Shown: positions 33,602-42,570 of the stretch, in pieces
Layout: each line of letters opens with the position of its first letter
How positions within the stretch are numbered: the first letter of the stretch is position 1
Source: Nonlabens spongiae
GTDB lineage: Bacteria; Bacteroidota; Bacteroidia; Flavobacteriales; Flavobacteriaceae
DNA length: 64,000 nt
Assembly: GCF_002117125.1 (NCBI RefSeq)
Contig: NZ_CP019344.1
Location: 1,116,001 to 1,180,000 of the forward strand
Direction: 5' to 3'
The notes under the pieces: model-generated
Seen by the model: only the letters and a program-made list of their open reading frames with translations
What the model was told of the DNA's origin: nothing
Database searches by the model: none
Program-made: the position numbers and the translations under genes

Positions 33602-33736
33602 GCGCTTTATTTTGTATAAAAATAGTGAAGCTGTATGAAGTAGGTACTTGTTTAACGTTTAGTTGTTAACGTTTACCAAACATAATATGTTGATACAGCA
33701 AACACAGATTAAGTTAGATCTGGAAAATGTCGGAAC

Positions 33737-33765
33737 AAAAAAAGGCTCCCGATCGGGAGCCCTTT
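33737..33765 (-). terminator. Terminator of the DUF2853 gene
   Basis: GGCTCCCGATCGGGAGCC self-complementary stem flanked by A and T runs; minus-strand transcript ends in seven U. Confidence 0.9.
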
Positions 33766-33787
33766 GAATATCTAATTGAAGTTTACT

Positions 33788-34123
33788 CTAGTTATAAACA
33801 TCTTCTTTGCCGTGGTGCTTGCAAAGCATGTAATAAATGATCGCACGGTACTTTGCACGCTCGCTCTTACCATACTTTTCTATCACCGCCTCAACTGAAG
33901 AAAGAAGATCATCTCCTTCTAGACCTAATTTTTTCTTGAGGTAGTTTTGCACAACACGCTCCATTTCAGACTTTTCAGCGCTTACGGTTTCTGCATCCCT
34001 ATTATATATCGATGGACCCAGTCCTTTAGTCACTTTTCTCAATAGGTCTACGTCTAGATCGTCCCCTATTTTGGTTTTGTAGGCATCGATATACTTACCT
34101 ACTTTCTCTTCAAATTTACTCAT
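33788..34123 (-). CDS. DUF2853 family protein
   Basis: A 111-residue soluble helical protein of the DUF2853 family, common in Bacteroidetes and Proteobacteria, with unknown role. Characteristic parts are KVGKYIDAYKTKIG, VTKGLGPSIYNRDAETVS and KYRAIIYYMLCKHHGKED. Start ATG at 34123. It follows menD on the same strand after 60 bp and has its own terminator, so it may be the last gene of the menaquinone transcript or a separate unit. Confidence 0.88.
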   Translation of the reverse strand: MSKFEEKVGKYIDAYKTKIGDDLDVDLLRKVTKGLGPSIYNRDAETVSAEKSEMERVVQNYLKKKLGLEGDDLLSSVEAVIEKYGKSERAKYRAIIYYMLCKHHGKEDVYN

Positions 34124-34183
34124 AGTGCGATTATTTTAATGATTAGATCGCCCAAGTTAATACATTAATAGCCGTTCTTAAAA

Positions 34184-35854
34184 CTATTTTAAAAATTTAA
34201 AATAATCCAGTAGAATTCTATCGTTTAAAGCTCCCGGAGTGAATATTTCTAAGATTTGAGGAGCTGTGTTATCTAGTAGGAATTCTTGTAACGCTTTCGC
34301 GAAAGCGGACTCCTCACCTACCTCTCGATAGCCAAATCCAAACATCTTGCTCAAATGCACCGCCGTGAGCTGGTGTTGCGTCTCAAAATAGGTATCAAAA
34401 ACCTCAGTATCCTGATGCCCAGGCAAAATCCTAAATATTCCACCACCTGAATTATTGATCAAAATGATTTTAAAGTCGTTAGGCAAGTAATTATTCCACA
34501 ATGCATTAGAATCGTAGAAGAAGCTGACATCACCCGTAACAAAAATCACCTGACGATCTGCGACCATGGCACTACCTGCTGCCGTACTGGTAGATCCGTC
34601 TATACCGCTCGTCCCTCTATTGCAGTAAATATCGTGGGACGCATTCATCTTGAACAATTGTGCGTAGCGTATGGTGCTGCTGTTACCTAGTTGTAAAACA
34701 ATGTTATCTGGTAGGGATTTGAACAGTTGCGAGAACACCTTAAAATCAGACCATGGAATTTGTTCTAGATAGTCCATTTTCTTTTGCATGCAACTCTTAA
34801 AATGCTGTAGCCATAAACTCTGATAATTGCTCTCGATCTTAGGTTCCGGAAGCTGATCAATCCAAACCGAGGGGTGCACTTTATAGGAATTTTTTAGACA
34901 GAAGAAAGTATCGGTTGCTCGCCATGGACCCAGGTGAAAATGTTTCAGACCATCTATAGCTCTAAGTTGCTGCTTGATTTTTTTTGAGACGATCATGCCG
35001 CCTATGCTCAAAACGAGTTCAGGACGCCACTTCTCAAGCATTTTCTCATTCTGCTCAATGGGTGCAATAAGTGAGTCTATTCCCCATACCACTTGCTCGT
35101 GTACTAGGTTACCACTCACTTCCGTCATCACAAGCACGCTGGAATCCTTGATAAGTGTGTCTATTTGCTCCTCGGTAATATCATCAGGATCTGCGGTAGA
35201 AATCAATACCAGTTTCCGGTTTGCTATTGACCAGGCTTCATTTAATTCTGAGAAATCTTGGTTAGATTGGTCAGGTTTATAATCAGGAATAGAAATTCTC
35301 ACTTGAGCCTGATTAACAAGATTGTAAAGAGGTTCCTCAAATGGGATATTAATATGAACAGGCCCTTGCTCTTCCCTACAAATTTTGATGGATTCTGAGA
35401 TGATCCGTTGATTTTTTTCTAATTCCTGCTCACCTGATAAACTATCGATCATTTCTAGCGTTGCTTCATGTAATATATGATCTTGATAGACATTTTTCTG
35501 CCTAATGGTTTGCCCATCTCCTATATCGACCTTGTGTGGCGGACGATCTGCACTTAGAACTATAAGCGGAATCTCGCTGTAGTAAGCCTCAGCAACTGCT
35601 GGGTAATAATTCAGCAGAGCACTACCGCTCGTACAAAGCACAGCAACAGGTTCTCTAAGACGTTGCGCCATACCCAAGGCTACATGCGCAGCGCAGCGTT
35701 CATCTACTATGCTGTAACACTTGAAAAATGGATTATGGTTTAAGCCAAGCGTGAGCGGTGCATTTCTAGAACCGGGAGAGATAACAATATGTCTGACAGA
35801 AAACTTTTCTAGACCTAAAACTACTTGTTGTGCGTGAAGTATACTGCTGTGCAT
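34184..35854 (-). CDS. menD: 2-succinyl-5-enolpyruvyl-6-hydroxy-3-cyclohexene-1-carboxylate synthase
   Basis: ThDP-dependent enzyme of menaquinone synthesis that joins isochorismate with 2-oxoglutarate. The 556-residue protein has VISPGSRNAPLTLGL at the N-terminus, AVLCTSGSALLNYYPAVAEAYY and VLSADRPPHKVDIGDGQTI of the Pyr domain, and the ThDP-binding part VTGDVSFFYDSNALWNN with LINNSGGGIF. ATG at 35854 (MHSSILHAQQ) is chosen; the frame is open to a TTG at 35875 with non-family residues. The palindrome at 34292 encodes AFAKA near the C-terminus. menF lies 420 bp upstream on the same strand. Confidence 0.96.
   Translation of the reverse strand: MHSSILHAQQVVLGLEKFSVRHIVISPGSRNAPLTLGLNHNPFFKCYSIVDERCAAHVALGMAQRLREPVAVLCTSGSALLNYYPAVAEAYYSEIPLIVLSADRPPHKVDIGDGQTIRQKNVYQDHILHEATLEMIDSLSGEQELEKNQRIISESIKICREEQGPVHINIPFEEPLYNLVNQAQVRISIPDYKPDQSNQDFSELNEAWSIANRKLVLISTADPDDITEEQIDTLIKDSSVLVMTEVSGNLVHEQVVWGIDSLIAPIEQNEKMLEKWRPELVLSIGGMIVSKKIKQQLRAIDGLKHFHLGPWRATDTFFCLKNSYKVHPSVWIDQLPEPKIESNYQSLWLQHFKSCMQKKMDYLEQIPWSDFKVFSQLFKSLPDNIVLQLGNSSTIRYAQLFKMNASHDIYCNRGTSGIDGSTSTAAGSAMVADRQVIFVTGDVSFFYDSNALWNNYLPNDFKIILINNSGGGIFRILPGHQDTEVFDTYFETQHQLTAVHLSKMFGFGYREVGEESAFAKALQEFLLDNTAPQILEIFTPGALNDRILLDYFKFLK
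34292..34307. repeat. GCTTTCGCGAAAGC palindrome, copy 7
   Basis: Perfect copy close to the 3' end of menD. Confidence 0.9.
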
Positions 35855-36008
35855 ATTGACAAAAATAGTGAGCAATGCTATTATGGCCGGTGAATTAACA
35901 GCAACTTATCAAGACCGACAAAGGGACACTAAACATCGGTTAAACACACTATTATAATTAGATTTCAGGTATTAAGCGATAAATTCATAAAAAAATGGTG
36001 TAATCGTT

Positions 36009-36250
36009 TTGAATTGAATATTTCTTACGATATTTAGGCAACCAATTAATAAAAGCACATGATTCTAATAAAATACCTCGTTTACTACTCGTTTATAGTT
36101 CTGTATGAAACAGGTATCTTTATAACTAGAACATTATCAAAAATTTACGCTTTTTTCACCAGACTCAATACTATTAAACCTGCCACATCCAATCAAAAAC
36201 CCGTTCTGCGCACAACATTACTAAGAACTGCTTTTAGAAGTATTCTATAG
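36009..36250 (+). other. Gap between menF and menD: possible promoter and 63-residue ORF
   Basis: The 420-bp space at 35855-36274 separates two genes that are usually adjacent. On the plus strand, TTG at 36009, a 19-bp spacer and TATTTAGG at 36031 resemble a promoter (two mismatches in the -7 box), followed by an ATG at 36059 and 63 codons: a hydrophobic N-terminus (LVYYSFIVLYETGIFI) and a basic tail. No terminator or homology is recognised, so coding is doubtful. The minus strand of the gap shows nothing clear. Confidence 0.25.
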
Positions 36251-36274
36251 GTAGCGACGCTTCATATTGTTAGA

Positions 36275-37321
36275 TTATAATACGCGCATCATCGCTTTCA
36301 TTTTGTTTTCCGTTTCTAGAAATTCAAGCTCTGGATCGCTTTGTAAGGTTATACCTCCACCTGCATAAATGGTCGCTATATTCTCCTTAAGCCGCATACA
36401 TCTTAAATTGACATAATAATCGCTCTCTTTAGGAGATATAATTCCAAAGTAGCCCGTGTAAAATGCTCTATCATAATTCTCATGTTCCAGGATAAGATCT
36501 AGAGCAACATCTTTAGGCAGCCCACATACCGCTGGCGTGGGATGCAAATCGCTCAAAATTGAGCTAATTTGATCTTGTTTTGCAGCTGCAGAAATCTCAG
36601 TTTTTAAGTGGATCAAATCTCCAGATCTGATCGTTTTGGGGCCATCGGTTTGAACGTTTTCAGTCCCGTGATATTTTAAAATTGAGACGATGGAATCAGT
36701 TACGATTTGTTGTTCATGGCGTTCTTTTTCTCCCCAAACGTGATCCTTTTTTGCATTAAAAAGAGCCGTGCCAGCCAAAGACACAGTATTTAATATATTT
36801 CCCGAATAAGACAACAACACCTCAGGAGTAGATCCGCACCAAGTACCTACTTTGGGATGGTGAAAAAAGTAGGTATGATTGTCAGGATATGCTTTAAAAA
36901 GTCGGTCGGCAATTTGCGGGTATGATAATGTTGTTTGAATATCTCGCTTTCGCGAAAGCACCACCTTTTCCAACTTACCAGAGGCGATAGCCGCAACACC
37001 TTTTTTCACAAGATTCATGTGATTCAAACGGTCGGCCAGTGTTGTCTCACCGAAGAAATCTGATTTGAATTCATCAATAGAAGCGTGAAAATCAATAGTA
37101 AACTCATCATAAACTTCACCATAAATAAAATACTGGTTATCATTATTTTTAAATTTTGAAAAACAGCAACAAGTCAAAGTGTCATGTTGTCTTTTATGAA
37201 GTTTTAGGTTCTTCTGTTGAAGTATTTGAACAGTTGTGGACCCTCCTTTTCTAAAAACAAAAAAAGGCAGGTCAGCATCAAGCAATTTTTGGATTCGTTC
37301 TTGGATATTTTTGAAATGCAT
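36275..37321 (-). CDS. menF: Isochorismate synthase (chorismate-binding family)
   Basis: Converts chorismate to isochorismate, the entry to menaquinone. The 348-residue enzyme contains EKVVLSRKR, GTWCGSTPEVLLSYSG, TVSLAGTALF, GEKERHEQQIV, HLKTEISA, HPTPAVCGLPKDVALDLI and the C-terminal FYTGYFGI and YAGGGITLQSDPELEFLETENK, all standard for the MenF/EntC/PchA group. Length is that of the short flavobacterial form. The genome palindrome at 36946 falls exactly in the conserved VVLSRKR strand. It starts 57 bp after menI on the same strand. Confidence 0.95.
   Translation of the reverse strand: MHFKNIQERIQKLLDADLPFFVFRKGGSTTVQILQQKNLKLHKRQHDTLTCCCFSKFKNNDNQYFIYGEVYDEFTIDFHASIDEFKSDFFGETTLADRLNHMNLVKKGVAAIASGKLEKVVLSRKRDIQTTLSYPQIADRLFKAYPDNHTYFFHHPKVGTWCGSTPEVLLSYSGNILNTVSLAGTALFNAKKDHVWGEKERHEQQIVTDSIVSILKYHGTENVQTDGPKTIRSGDLIHLKTEISAAAKQDQISSILSDLHPTPAVCGLPKDVALDLILEHENYDRAFYTGYFGIISPKESDYYVNLRCMRLKENIATIYAGGGITLQSDPELEFLETENKMKAMMRVL
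36946..36959. repeat. GCTTTCGCGAAAGC palindrome, copy 8
   Basis: Perfect copy in menF, read as LSRK in a conserved motif. Confidence 0.9.
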
Positions 37322-37378
37322 AACGAGATCTAAGTGGGGAATCTACGGTTAATTTTGCGGAGATAAAAGCCTCTATTC

Positions 37379-37810
37379 CTACTTTGATTTAACTGAATTT
37401 TTCTCTAGACAAATGGTCGTGAGCTTACAAATAGAAACTAGTCGATCTTTCCCGTCTTTAATTTTGATCTCCCATAGCTGAGTAGTTCTCCCTTTGTGTA
37501 AAAATCGGGCGGTGGCGTACACAAAACCATCCTTTACGGAACGCGTGTGATTGGCACTAATCTCTAATCCACGAACTATGAATTTCTCTGTATCGAGAAA
37601 GATATAGCTCGCGGCGCTGCCTACAGATTCCGCGAGCGCGACACTTGCTCCGCCGTGTAAAACACCATCGGGTTGATGGACTTTGGGAGTGACGGGCATC
37701 CTGGCGGTGAGGTAGTCCTCCCCTACATCGACATACTCAATATCGAGGGTTTCCATAAGTGTATTCTTACTTATCTGATTGCAGGTGTCGAGAATAGTTT
37801 TAGAGTCCAT
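37379..37810 (-). CDS. menI: Hotdog-fold thioesterase, probable DHNA-CoA thioesterase
   Basis: The 143-residue PaaI-type hotdog protein closely resembles E. coli MenI (YdiI): MPVTPKVHQPDGVLHGGASVALAESVGSAAS carries the HGG motif and the catalytic Glu, and GLEISANHTRSVKDGFVYA matches the second conserved block. DHNA-CoA thioesterase releases 1,4-dihydroxy-2-naphthoate in menaquinone synthesis, which fits the adjacent menF and menD. ATG at 37810 is chosen over a TTG at 37843 because the family starts there and the divergent esterase gene begins at 37846. Confidence 0.85.
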   Translation of the reverse strand: MDSKTILDTCNQISKNTLMETLDIEYVDVGEDYLTARMPVTPKVHQPDGVLHGGASVALAESVGSAASYIFLDTEKFIVRGLEISANHTRSVKDGFVYATARFLHKGRTTQLWEIKIKDGKDRLVSICKLTTICLEKNSVKSK

Positions 37811-37845
37811 ATCTTTACTTCTTTTAATTGTAAAGGTCGGCAAGA

Positions 37846-38496
37846 ATGGTTAGAACCGTCAGTTATTCTCATACAAATTCGTACGAAACAGTCAATGAAT
37901 TGACAGAAAATACTAAGAACATCTGGCTGTGTTTTCACGGGTTGGGTTACCTCGCGACTTATTTTAAGAAGTATTTCCAGAGTTTGAGTACAGACGAGAA
38001 TTATGTTATCGTTCCTCAAGCGCCTTCAAAATTTTATCAAGGTAAGGATTTTAAACATGTGGGAGCCAGCTGGCTCACACGCGTAGATACTCAGCAAGAA
38101 ATGAAAAACAATCTCAACTATATAAATGCCGTGCTTGAAGCTGAGAAGATCCAAGGCGATCAACGTCTTATTCTTTTCGGTTACTCTCAGGGCGTTTCCA
38201 TTGCTACCCGATTCCTGAAAAACTATAATGACCCTATCAAGGCACTAGTTTTACATAGCGGTGGTGTTCCTAAAGAACTGACTGCGCAAGATGGAGATCA
38301 TTTTAAATCGCTATGCTACAACTTCTACCACATCATGGGAACTAAAGACGAATATGCGACTCCAGAACGCCGTAGAGAAGAACTGCCTCGATTAAAAATG
38401 CTTTTTGGTACGGATTGTGAAATGCTAGAACCAGAAATCAAACACATTGTACACGTGCCCACTCTAGAAAAAATTGCTATGCAACTAAGCTCATGA
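37846..38496 (+). CDS. Alpha/beta hydrolase, carboxylesterase/phospholipase-like
   Basis: A 216-residue cytoplasmic serine hydrolase. WLCFHGLGYLATYF forms the oxyanion region, GYSQG holds the nucleophile, HIMGTKDEYATPERR the acidic residue and the His in EIKHIVHVP completes the triad. It resembles the short carboxylesterase / acyl-protein-thioesterase group. Substrate unknown. It is divergent from menI with 35 bp between starts, and its stop overlaps the rdgB start by four bases (ATGA), so the two are co-translated. Confidence 0.87.
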   Translation: MVRTVSYSHTNSYETVNELTENTKNIWLCFHGLGYLATYFKKYFQSLSTDENYVIVPQAPSKFYQGKDFKHVGASWLTRVDTQQEMKNNLNYINAVLEAEKIQGDQRLILFGYSQGVSIATRFLKNYNDPIKALVLHSGGVPKELTAQDGDHFKSLCYNFYHIMGTKDEYATPERRREELPRLKMLFGTDCEMLEPEIKHIVHVPTLEKIAMQLSS

Positions 38497-39080
38497 AAAT
38501 AGTATTTGCCACCCACAACCGTAATAAGCTGGAAGAAATTCAGCAACTGGTTCCAGATAATATCAAACTTGTCAGTCTGGATGATTTAGGCCTAGACGAG
38601 GAAATACCAGAAACGGCCGATACCATCGCCGGAAACGCCATCCAAAAAGTGGAGTTTTTGAAATTGCGAACAGACCTACCCATTTTTGCTGATGATACCG
38701 GTTTGCTGGTAAACGCGCTGGATGGTGAGCCAGGAGTTCACACCGCTCGATATGCTGGTGAGAACAAAGATAGCAATGACAACATGAGGTTGTTATTGAA
38801 CAATCTAGAGCCTTTTAACGATCGCAGTGCGAGATTTGTTACCGCCATAGCTCTAGAAATAGACGGTTGTCAAAACCTCTTTGAGGGGGTTTGTGAGGGC
38901 ACGATTGTCAACAAACAACAGGGAACCATGGGATTTGGTTACGATCCTATTTTTCAGCCTGAGGGTTATGACATCACTTTTGCAGAAATGAGTATGCAGG
39001 AGAAAAGTAAAATAAGTCACCGCGCCAAGGCGTTTAAAAAACTCGTTGCTTATTTGAGCGAGGAAGTTAATAAGTCTTAA
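38493..39080 (+). CDS. rdgB: Non-canonical purine NTP pyrophosphatase (RdgB/HAM1)
   Basis: Hydrolyses ITP, dITP and XTP to the monophosphates, keeping deaminated purines out of DNA and RNA. The 195-residue protein has the family start MKIVFATHNRNKLEEI (SHR-like substrate loop), FADDTGLLVNALDGEPGVHTARYAG with catalytic Asp residues, GTIVNKQQGTMGFGYDPIF and SHRAKAFKKL at the end. Length is normal. Overlaps the esterase gene by ATGA. Confidence 0.96.
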   Translation: MKIVFATHNRNKLEEIQQLVPDNIKLVSLDDLGLDEEIPETADTIAGNAIQKVEFLKLRTDLPIFADDTGLLVNALDGEPGVHTARYAGENKDSNDNMRLLLNNLEPFNDRSARFVTAIALEIDGCQNLFEGVCEGTIVNKQQGTMGFGYDPIFQPEGYDITFAEMSMQEKSKISHRAKAFKKLVAYLSEEVNKS

Positions 39081-39125
39081 CAGAATTATTATTACCCGTC
39101 CACGCGACGTATTTTAGCAGCATCA

Positions 39126-39908
39126 ATGAAATACTACTTTATTCTTTTATTGACTTGTCTCTTATCAAGTCAGCTTGCATTCTCTCAAGAGCCTGAAAAT
39201 AACGGTACTGAAAAGTCCATGGTTAGAGGTCAAGTCCTCAATGCTAAAGACAATCAAGAGCTTGATAACGTGAATATCGTAAACCTGAACCAAGTAAAAG
39301 GAACGATCACCACACCCGACGGCAGGTTTGAAATACCCGCAAAAGTGAATGACACACTTTTCTTCTCTTATTTAGGTTTTGAAACAATTAACGTACGCGT
39401 GACTGAAGACTGGCTTAAATATGGTGACGTTACGATCTCCATGACCGAGAAAGGAATCGCCCTTGAAGAAGTGGTTGTCAAAGAATCTACTTTAACCGGA
39501 TATCTTGAAATAGACGCTAAGCGCGCCCCTATCTACAACACGCGTCGCTACAGCATCAATGGACTGAATACAGCCTATGAAGCAGGAGACCAAGAACCAG
39601 GAGCGGTTACTAAGGTCTTCAACTCTATTTTTAATCCAGCCGATTTCCTTTATGGCGTATTCAGTAGAAAAGGAAGTGAAATGCGCAAACTGCGTCAGAT
39701 TAAAAAGGAAGATGAAATCCGAAACTTGCTTCAAAGTAAATTTGATCGAGAAACACTCGTGAGTTTATTGGGAATGGAAAAGGCAAGCATCGATCGTATT
39801 TTAACCAACTGCCAGTATTCTAAAAAGTTTATTGAAGAAGCAAACGATCTTCAAATCCTCGATGCCATGAGTGAATGTTACGAGGAGTACAAAGTTCTAA
39901 AAAAGTAA
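39126..39908 (+). CDS. Exported carboxypeptidase-regulatory-like domain protein
   Basis: A 260-residue exported protein: signal peptide of about 21 residues (LLTCLLSSQLAFS), then a CarboxypepD_reg-like beta-sandwich (VRGQVLNAKDNQELDNVNIVNLNQVKGTITTPDGRFEIPA ... YLGFETINVRV) of the kind found at the N-terminus of TonB-dependent receptors and in stand-alone flavobacterial proteins. The C-terminal half (about 140 residues) is helical and of unknown type. Four bp separate it from the M28 peptidase gene, so they form an operon. Role is unknown, probably outer-membrane related. Confidence 0.85.
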   Translation: MKYYFILLLTCLLSSQLAFSQEPENNGTEKSMVRGQVLNAKDNQELDNVNIVNLNQVKGTITTPDGRFEIPAKVNDTLFFSYLGFETINVRVTEDWLKYGDVTISMTEKGIALEEVVVKESTLTGYLEIDAKRAPIYNTRRYSINGLNTAYEAGDQEPGAVTKVFNSIFNPADFLYGVFSRKGSEMRKLRQIKKEDEIRNLLQSKFDRETLVSLLGMEKASIDRILTNCQYSKKFIEEANDLQILDAMSECYEEYKVLKK

Positions 39909-39912
39909 ATCA

Positions 39913-40932
39913 ATGAAATATCTAGTTCTAGCCAGTTTGGTTTTGAGCCTCGCCACATCTTGTGGTTCCAAAAAAGAAAATGCCAAAAAAAACATCGCAG
40001 ACGCACCGGTCTCCAGTTATGCAGAATCCATAACGGTAGATGAGTTGAAGGAACAACTTTATTACTACGCTAGTGATGAAATGGAAGGTCGCTATACTGG
40101 TGAACCTGGTCAAAAAAGAGCGGTTGAGTATCTAAAGTCCCAATATGAGAAAATGGGAGTTTCTGGTGGTATGACCGATGGAAGCTATTTCCAGACCATT
40201 CCGGAATCCTACTTCAAGCGAATTGAAAACGATTCTGAAAATGTGCTTGCCTTCATTAAAGGAACTGAAATGCCTGAAGAAGTTTTGGTACTTTCTGCGC
40301 ACCTGGATCACGTGGGTATGGAAGACGGACAAGTCTTCAATGGAGCAGATGATGATGGTAGCGGAACTATCGCTCTACTCGAAATCGCAGAAGCTTTCAA
40401 AAAAGCGAAAGACGAAGGTTACGGCCCAAAACGAAGCATACTATTCCTTCACGTAACTGCTGAGGAAATAGGACTGCACGGTAGCCGTTATTATTCTGAA
40501 AATCCGGTATATCCATTAGAAAATACGATCGCCAACCTCAACATCGATATGATAGGCCGCATTGATCCAAGACTTAAAGATGATCCAAACTACGTGTATT
40601 TGATTGGTAGTGATATGCTTTCCCAAGATTTACACGACATGTCTGAAATGGCTCATAAAAAATATAACAGTCCTTTAAAGTTGGATTACAAATACAACGG
40701 TAAAGAAGATCCCAACCGTTTTTACTACCGTAGTGATCACTACAACTTTGCCAAAAACGATGTACCTGTAATCTTTTACTTTAATGGAACCCATGAAGAT
40801 TACCACAGACCTTCAGATACTCCAGATAAAATTGAATACGAACTCTATCAAGACCGCATTCAACTGATCTTTTACACGGCATGGGAATTGGCAAACGCTG
40901 AGAAAAGGCCGGCACTGACGGTCACGGATTAA
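39913..40932 (+). CDS. M28 family zinc aminopeptidase, lipoprotein
   Basis: The 339-residue protein has a lipobox ending LATSC (Cys about residue 17) and an M28 peptidase domain with two zinc ions: SAHLDHVG (His and Asp ligands), NGADDDGSGTIALLEIAEAF (bridging Asp), HVTAEEIGLHGSRYY (catalytic Glu and Glu ligand), NLNIDMIGR (Asp) and GTHEDYHRPSDTPDK (last His). It trims peptides in the periplasm or at the surface. It forms an operon with the preceding exported protein and ends at a terminator. Confidence 0.95.
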   Translation: MKYLVLASLVLSLATSCGSKKENAKKNIADAPVSSYAESITVDELKEQLYYYASDEMEGRYTGEPGQKRAVEYLKSQYEKMGVSGGMTDGSYFQTIPESYFKRIENDSENVLAFIKGTEMPEEVLVLSAHLDHVGMEDGQVFNGADDDGSGTIALLEIAEAFKKAKDEGYGPKRSILFLHVTAEEIGLHGSRYYSENPVYPLENTIANLNIDMIGRIDPRLKDDPNYVYLIGSDMLSQDLHDMSEMAHKKYNSPLKLDYKYNGKEDPNRFYYRSDHYNFAKNDVPVIFYFNGTHEDYHRPSDTPDKIEYELYQDRIQLIFYTAWELANAEKRPALTVTD

Positions 40933-40952
40933 AAACTTAAAAGTTTAGAACT

Positions 40953-40978
40953 GAGGCAGTCTTTTAGCTGCCTTTTTT
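40953..40978 (+). terminator. Terminator of the M28 peptidase operon
   Basis: Stem GGCAG / CTGCC with an 8-nt loop and six T. Confidence 0.78.
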
Positions 40979-41054
40979 GTTTTGGAACTGAGCGAATCTT
41001 TTCTTCTATAAAAAGAAATATTCGCTATAAACTTATGATGTTATATTTACTTCA

Positions 41055-41609
41055 TTGTTCACGAATCATAACTCGACGATAACAGATGGAGAAGAATTTC
41101 AACCAAATAACCTAAATATTGATTCTAAAATAAGTTTATTACTGGTAGCTATTTATGCTTTACTCAGTTCTTGCTCTGAAGAAAATAATTTGAAGTCTAT
41201 ATCACAAGATTTTGAAGATAATAGAGATTGTTTTGAATCAGTTCTGGAATTTATAGAATCAAAATACATTCCTGTTTATTTAGAAAACAATTATTCTAGA
41301 CTAGTAATTCATCCTTCAAAAGCTAAAATAAAGGCACGAGGGAACATACGTTACGATAAAATTCTTGATAGCTTATTTAAGAATTATAAACTTCAGACCA
41401 TAAAGATTAGTAATTCATATTGTAATAGCAACGAAGATTTACAGATTAACTTTACGTTCTCTTCTAATTTTGTTTGGAAACACGACTATTTTGTAATTTA
41501 TCGATCCTGTGATAAATACACTGAGGCTAGTGGGGAGAACAATAGCTATTCTTATCTAAATATTGACGAAAACTGGACAATTGAAGAAGATAGAAATTCC
41601 TTATTTTAA
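41055..41609 (+). CDS. Unknown small lipoprotein-like protein
   Basis: A frame of 184 codons, AT-rich and unlike the surrounding genes in base use. The stretch ISLLLVAIYALLSSC is a lipoprotein signal, with the Cys at about residue 40 counted from the only standard start, TTG at 41055. A normal signal would start only 20 residues before the Cys, but there the frame has no ATG, GTG or TTG (ATT at 41119 is the nearest), so the start may be damaged. The mature part has paired Cys (DNRDC, NSYC, YRSC) and no known domain. It may be an immunity or surface protein of an accessory cassette. Confidence 0.5.
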   Translation: MFTNHNSTITDGEEFQPNNLNIDSKISLLLVAIYALLSSCSEENNLKSISQDFEDNRDCFESVLEFIESKYIPVYLENNYSRLVIHPSKAKIKARGNIRYDKILDSLFKNYKLQTIKISNSYCNSNEDLQINFTFSSNFVWKHDYFVIYRSCDKYTEASGENNSYSYLNIDENWTIEEDRNSLF

Positions 41610-41623
41610 TATGCTTTAAGTTA

Positions 41624-41663
41624 CTCACGCTGCCAGCGAGATACACCCAGCATCCACTCAAGA
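41624..41663 (+). repeat. Islet repeat, copy R1 (diverged)
   Basis: CACGCTGCCAGCGAGATACA and the following ACCCAGCATCCACTCAAGA match the plan of the copies at 42491 and 42571 but with more changes. Confidence 0.4.
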
Positions 41664-41682
41664 TCAAAAATCACAAAACAAC

Positions 41683-41712
41683 AATCTCTGTTGCTCGAAC
41701 AGAGATTTTTTG
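41683..41712 (+). terminator. Terminator inside the islet
   Basis: Ten-bp stem AATCTCTGTT / AACAGAGATT, loop GCTCG, then Ts; it closes the lipoprotein-like gene. Confidence 0.85.
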
Positions 41713-41756
41713 AATTCTTGAATTCCCAAAAAATGAAAGTGAATCATAAATAGAAA

Positions 41757-41951
41757 ATGTGGTCTAAATTTTTGATGTTATATTCACTCATTAATCACAG
41801 AGTACAACTCCGTGCCAGCCGAAAAGATATTGTTAAGAAAACCAATGGTAACATAGATCTTGAAAAAATATTTTTTTTAGAAGGTAATATAGTCATATTT
41901 GTGGCACCTCGAAAAGCCGGTGAATTACTAGTTGTAAAACACTTTTCATAA
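41757..41951 (+). CDS. Short ORF, probable gene fragment
   Basis: Sixty-four codons from ATG 41757. The first half overlaps the duplicated upstream segment and is unlikely to be native protein; the second half (GNIDLEKIFFLEGNIVIFV) looks protein-like. No family is recognised. It may be the 3' remnant of a gene whose front was replaced by duplication. Confidence 0.25.
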   Translation: MWSKFLMLYSLINHRVQLRASRKDIVKKTNGNIDLEKIFFLEGNIVIFVAPRKAGELLVVKHFS

Positions 41952-41968
41952 GGTTTCAGCAAAAAGAA

Positions 41969-42484
41969 ATGATAATATCAGACAGTTCAAATTATAATTA
42001 CAGCATATCCACTTATGAAGATGGAATTTATATACCTATTGAAATAATATTAGAGGGTTTTCTTGCATATGAAACTATTACAATAGAATATAAAAGTCAC
42101 AATGGAAGTTTTGTTGAACTATCTTTTTGTAAAGAAACAGGGATTCTTTACAACATTTCGTTTATAAACATACACGATTCCGTGTCTCAAAACAGTACTT
42201 TTTTAAACAATCTGACTTCATATGGAAAGGAAAAGAGCTTATTGAGATTAACTTGCGTAGATGTTAAAAACATGCAAAATCTTCAATTACTTGATAAGGG
42301 ATTATCTCTATATCAAGTTTCATCAAATACGTTGGTTATTTGTTTTGATTATCTCGGAACGCCATCATACTATTCTGTAAATAAATTTGAAAACGGATTG
42401 GATTATTTGATAGAGGCGGAGGGTAATGTGATCGGACTCATACTAAAGTTTAAAGATATCATAATCTGGAATGACTTTAAGTAA
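41969..42484 (+). CDS. Unknown 171-residue protein
   Basis: A soluble, beta-rich, AT-rich-coded protein with no signal or membrane segment and no domain I can name. Alternating hydrophobic strands (YIPIEIILEGFLAYETITIEYKSHNGSFVELSF) recall small immunity proteins of polymorphic-toxin systems, but there is no motif to prove it and no toxin gene is adjacent. Two copies of the islet repeat follow its stop directly. Confidence 0.55.
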   Translation: MIISDSSNYNYSISTYEDGIYIPIEIILEGFLAYETITIEYKSHNGSFVELSFCKETGILYNISFINIHDSVSQNSTFLNNLTSYGKEKSLLRLTCVDVKNMQNLQLLDKGLSLYQVSSNTLVICFDYLGTPSYYSVNKFENGLDYLIEAEGNVIGLILKFKDIIIWNDFK

Positions 42485-42490
42485 AATCAG

Positions 42491-42535
42491 TCCCTACGCT
42501 ACCAACGACCTGCCCTCGGTGTTCACACAAGAGTA
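42491..42535 (+). repeat. Islet repeat, copy R2
   Basis: Shares ACGCT, CGA, TGC-CTCGGTGT, CACAC and GAGTA in the same order and spacing with copy R3. Confidence 0.6.
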
Positions 42536-42570
42536 TAATCCTAATTCAAATCAAAGCTTCTGTAATATTA

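Larger units (their letters stand above)
41036..41798. repeat. Duplicated upstream segment (direct repeat)
   Basis: TGATGTTATATTTACTTCAT at 41036 and TGATGTTATATTCACTCATT at 41773, each continued to TCAC, precede the two unknown genes of this islet. They look like copies of one promoter or leader region. Confidence 0.45.
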
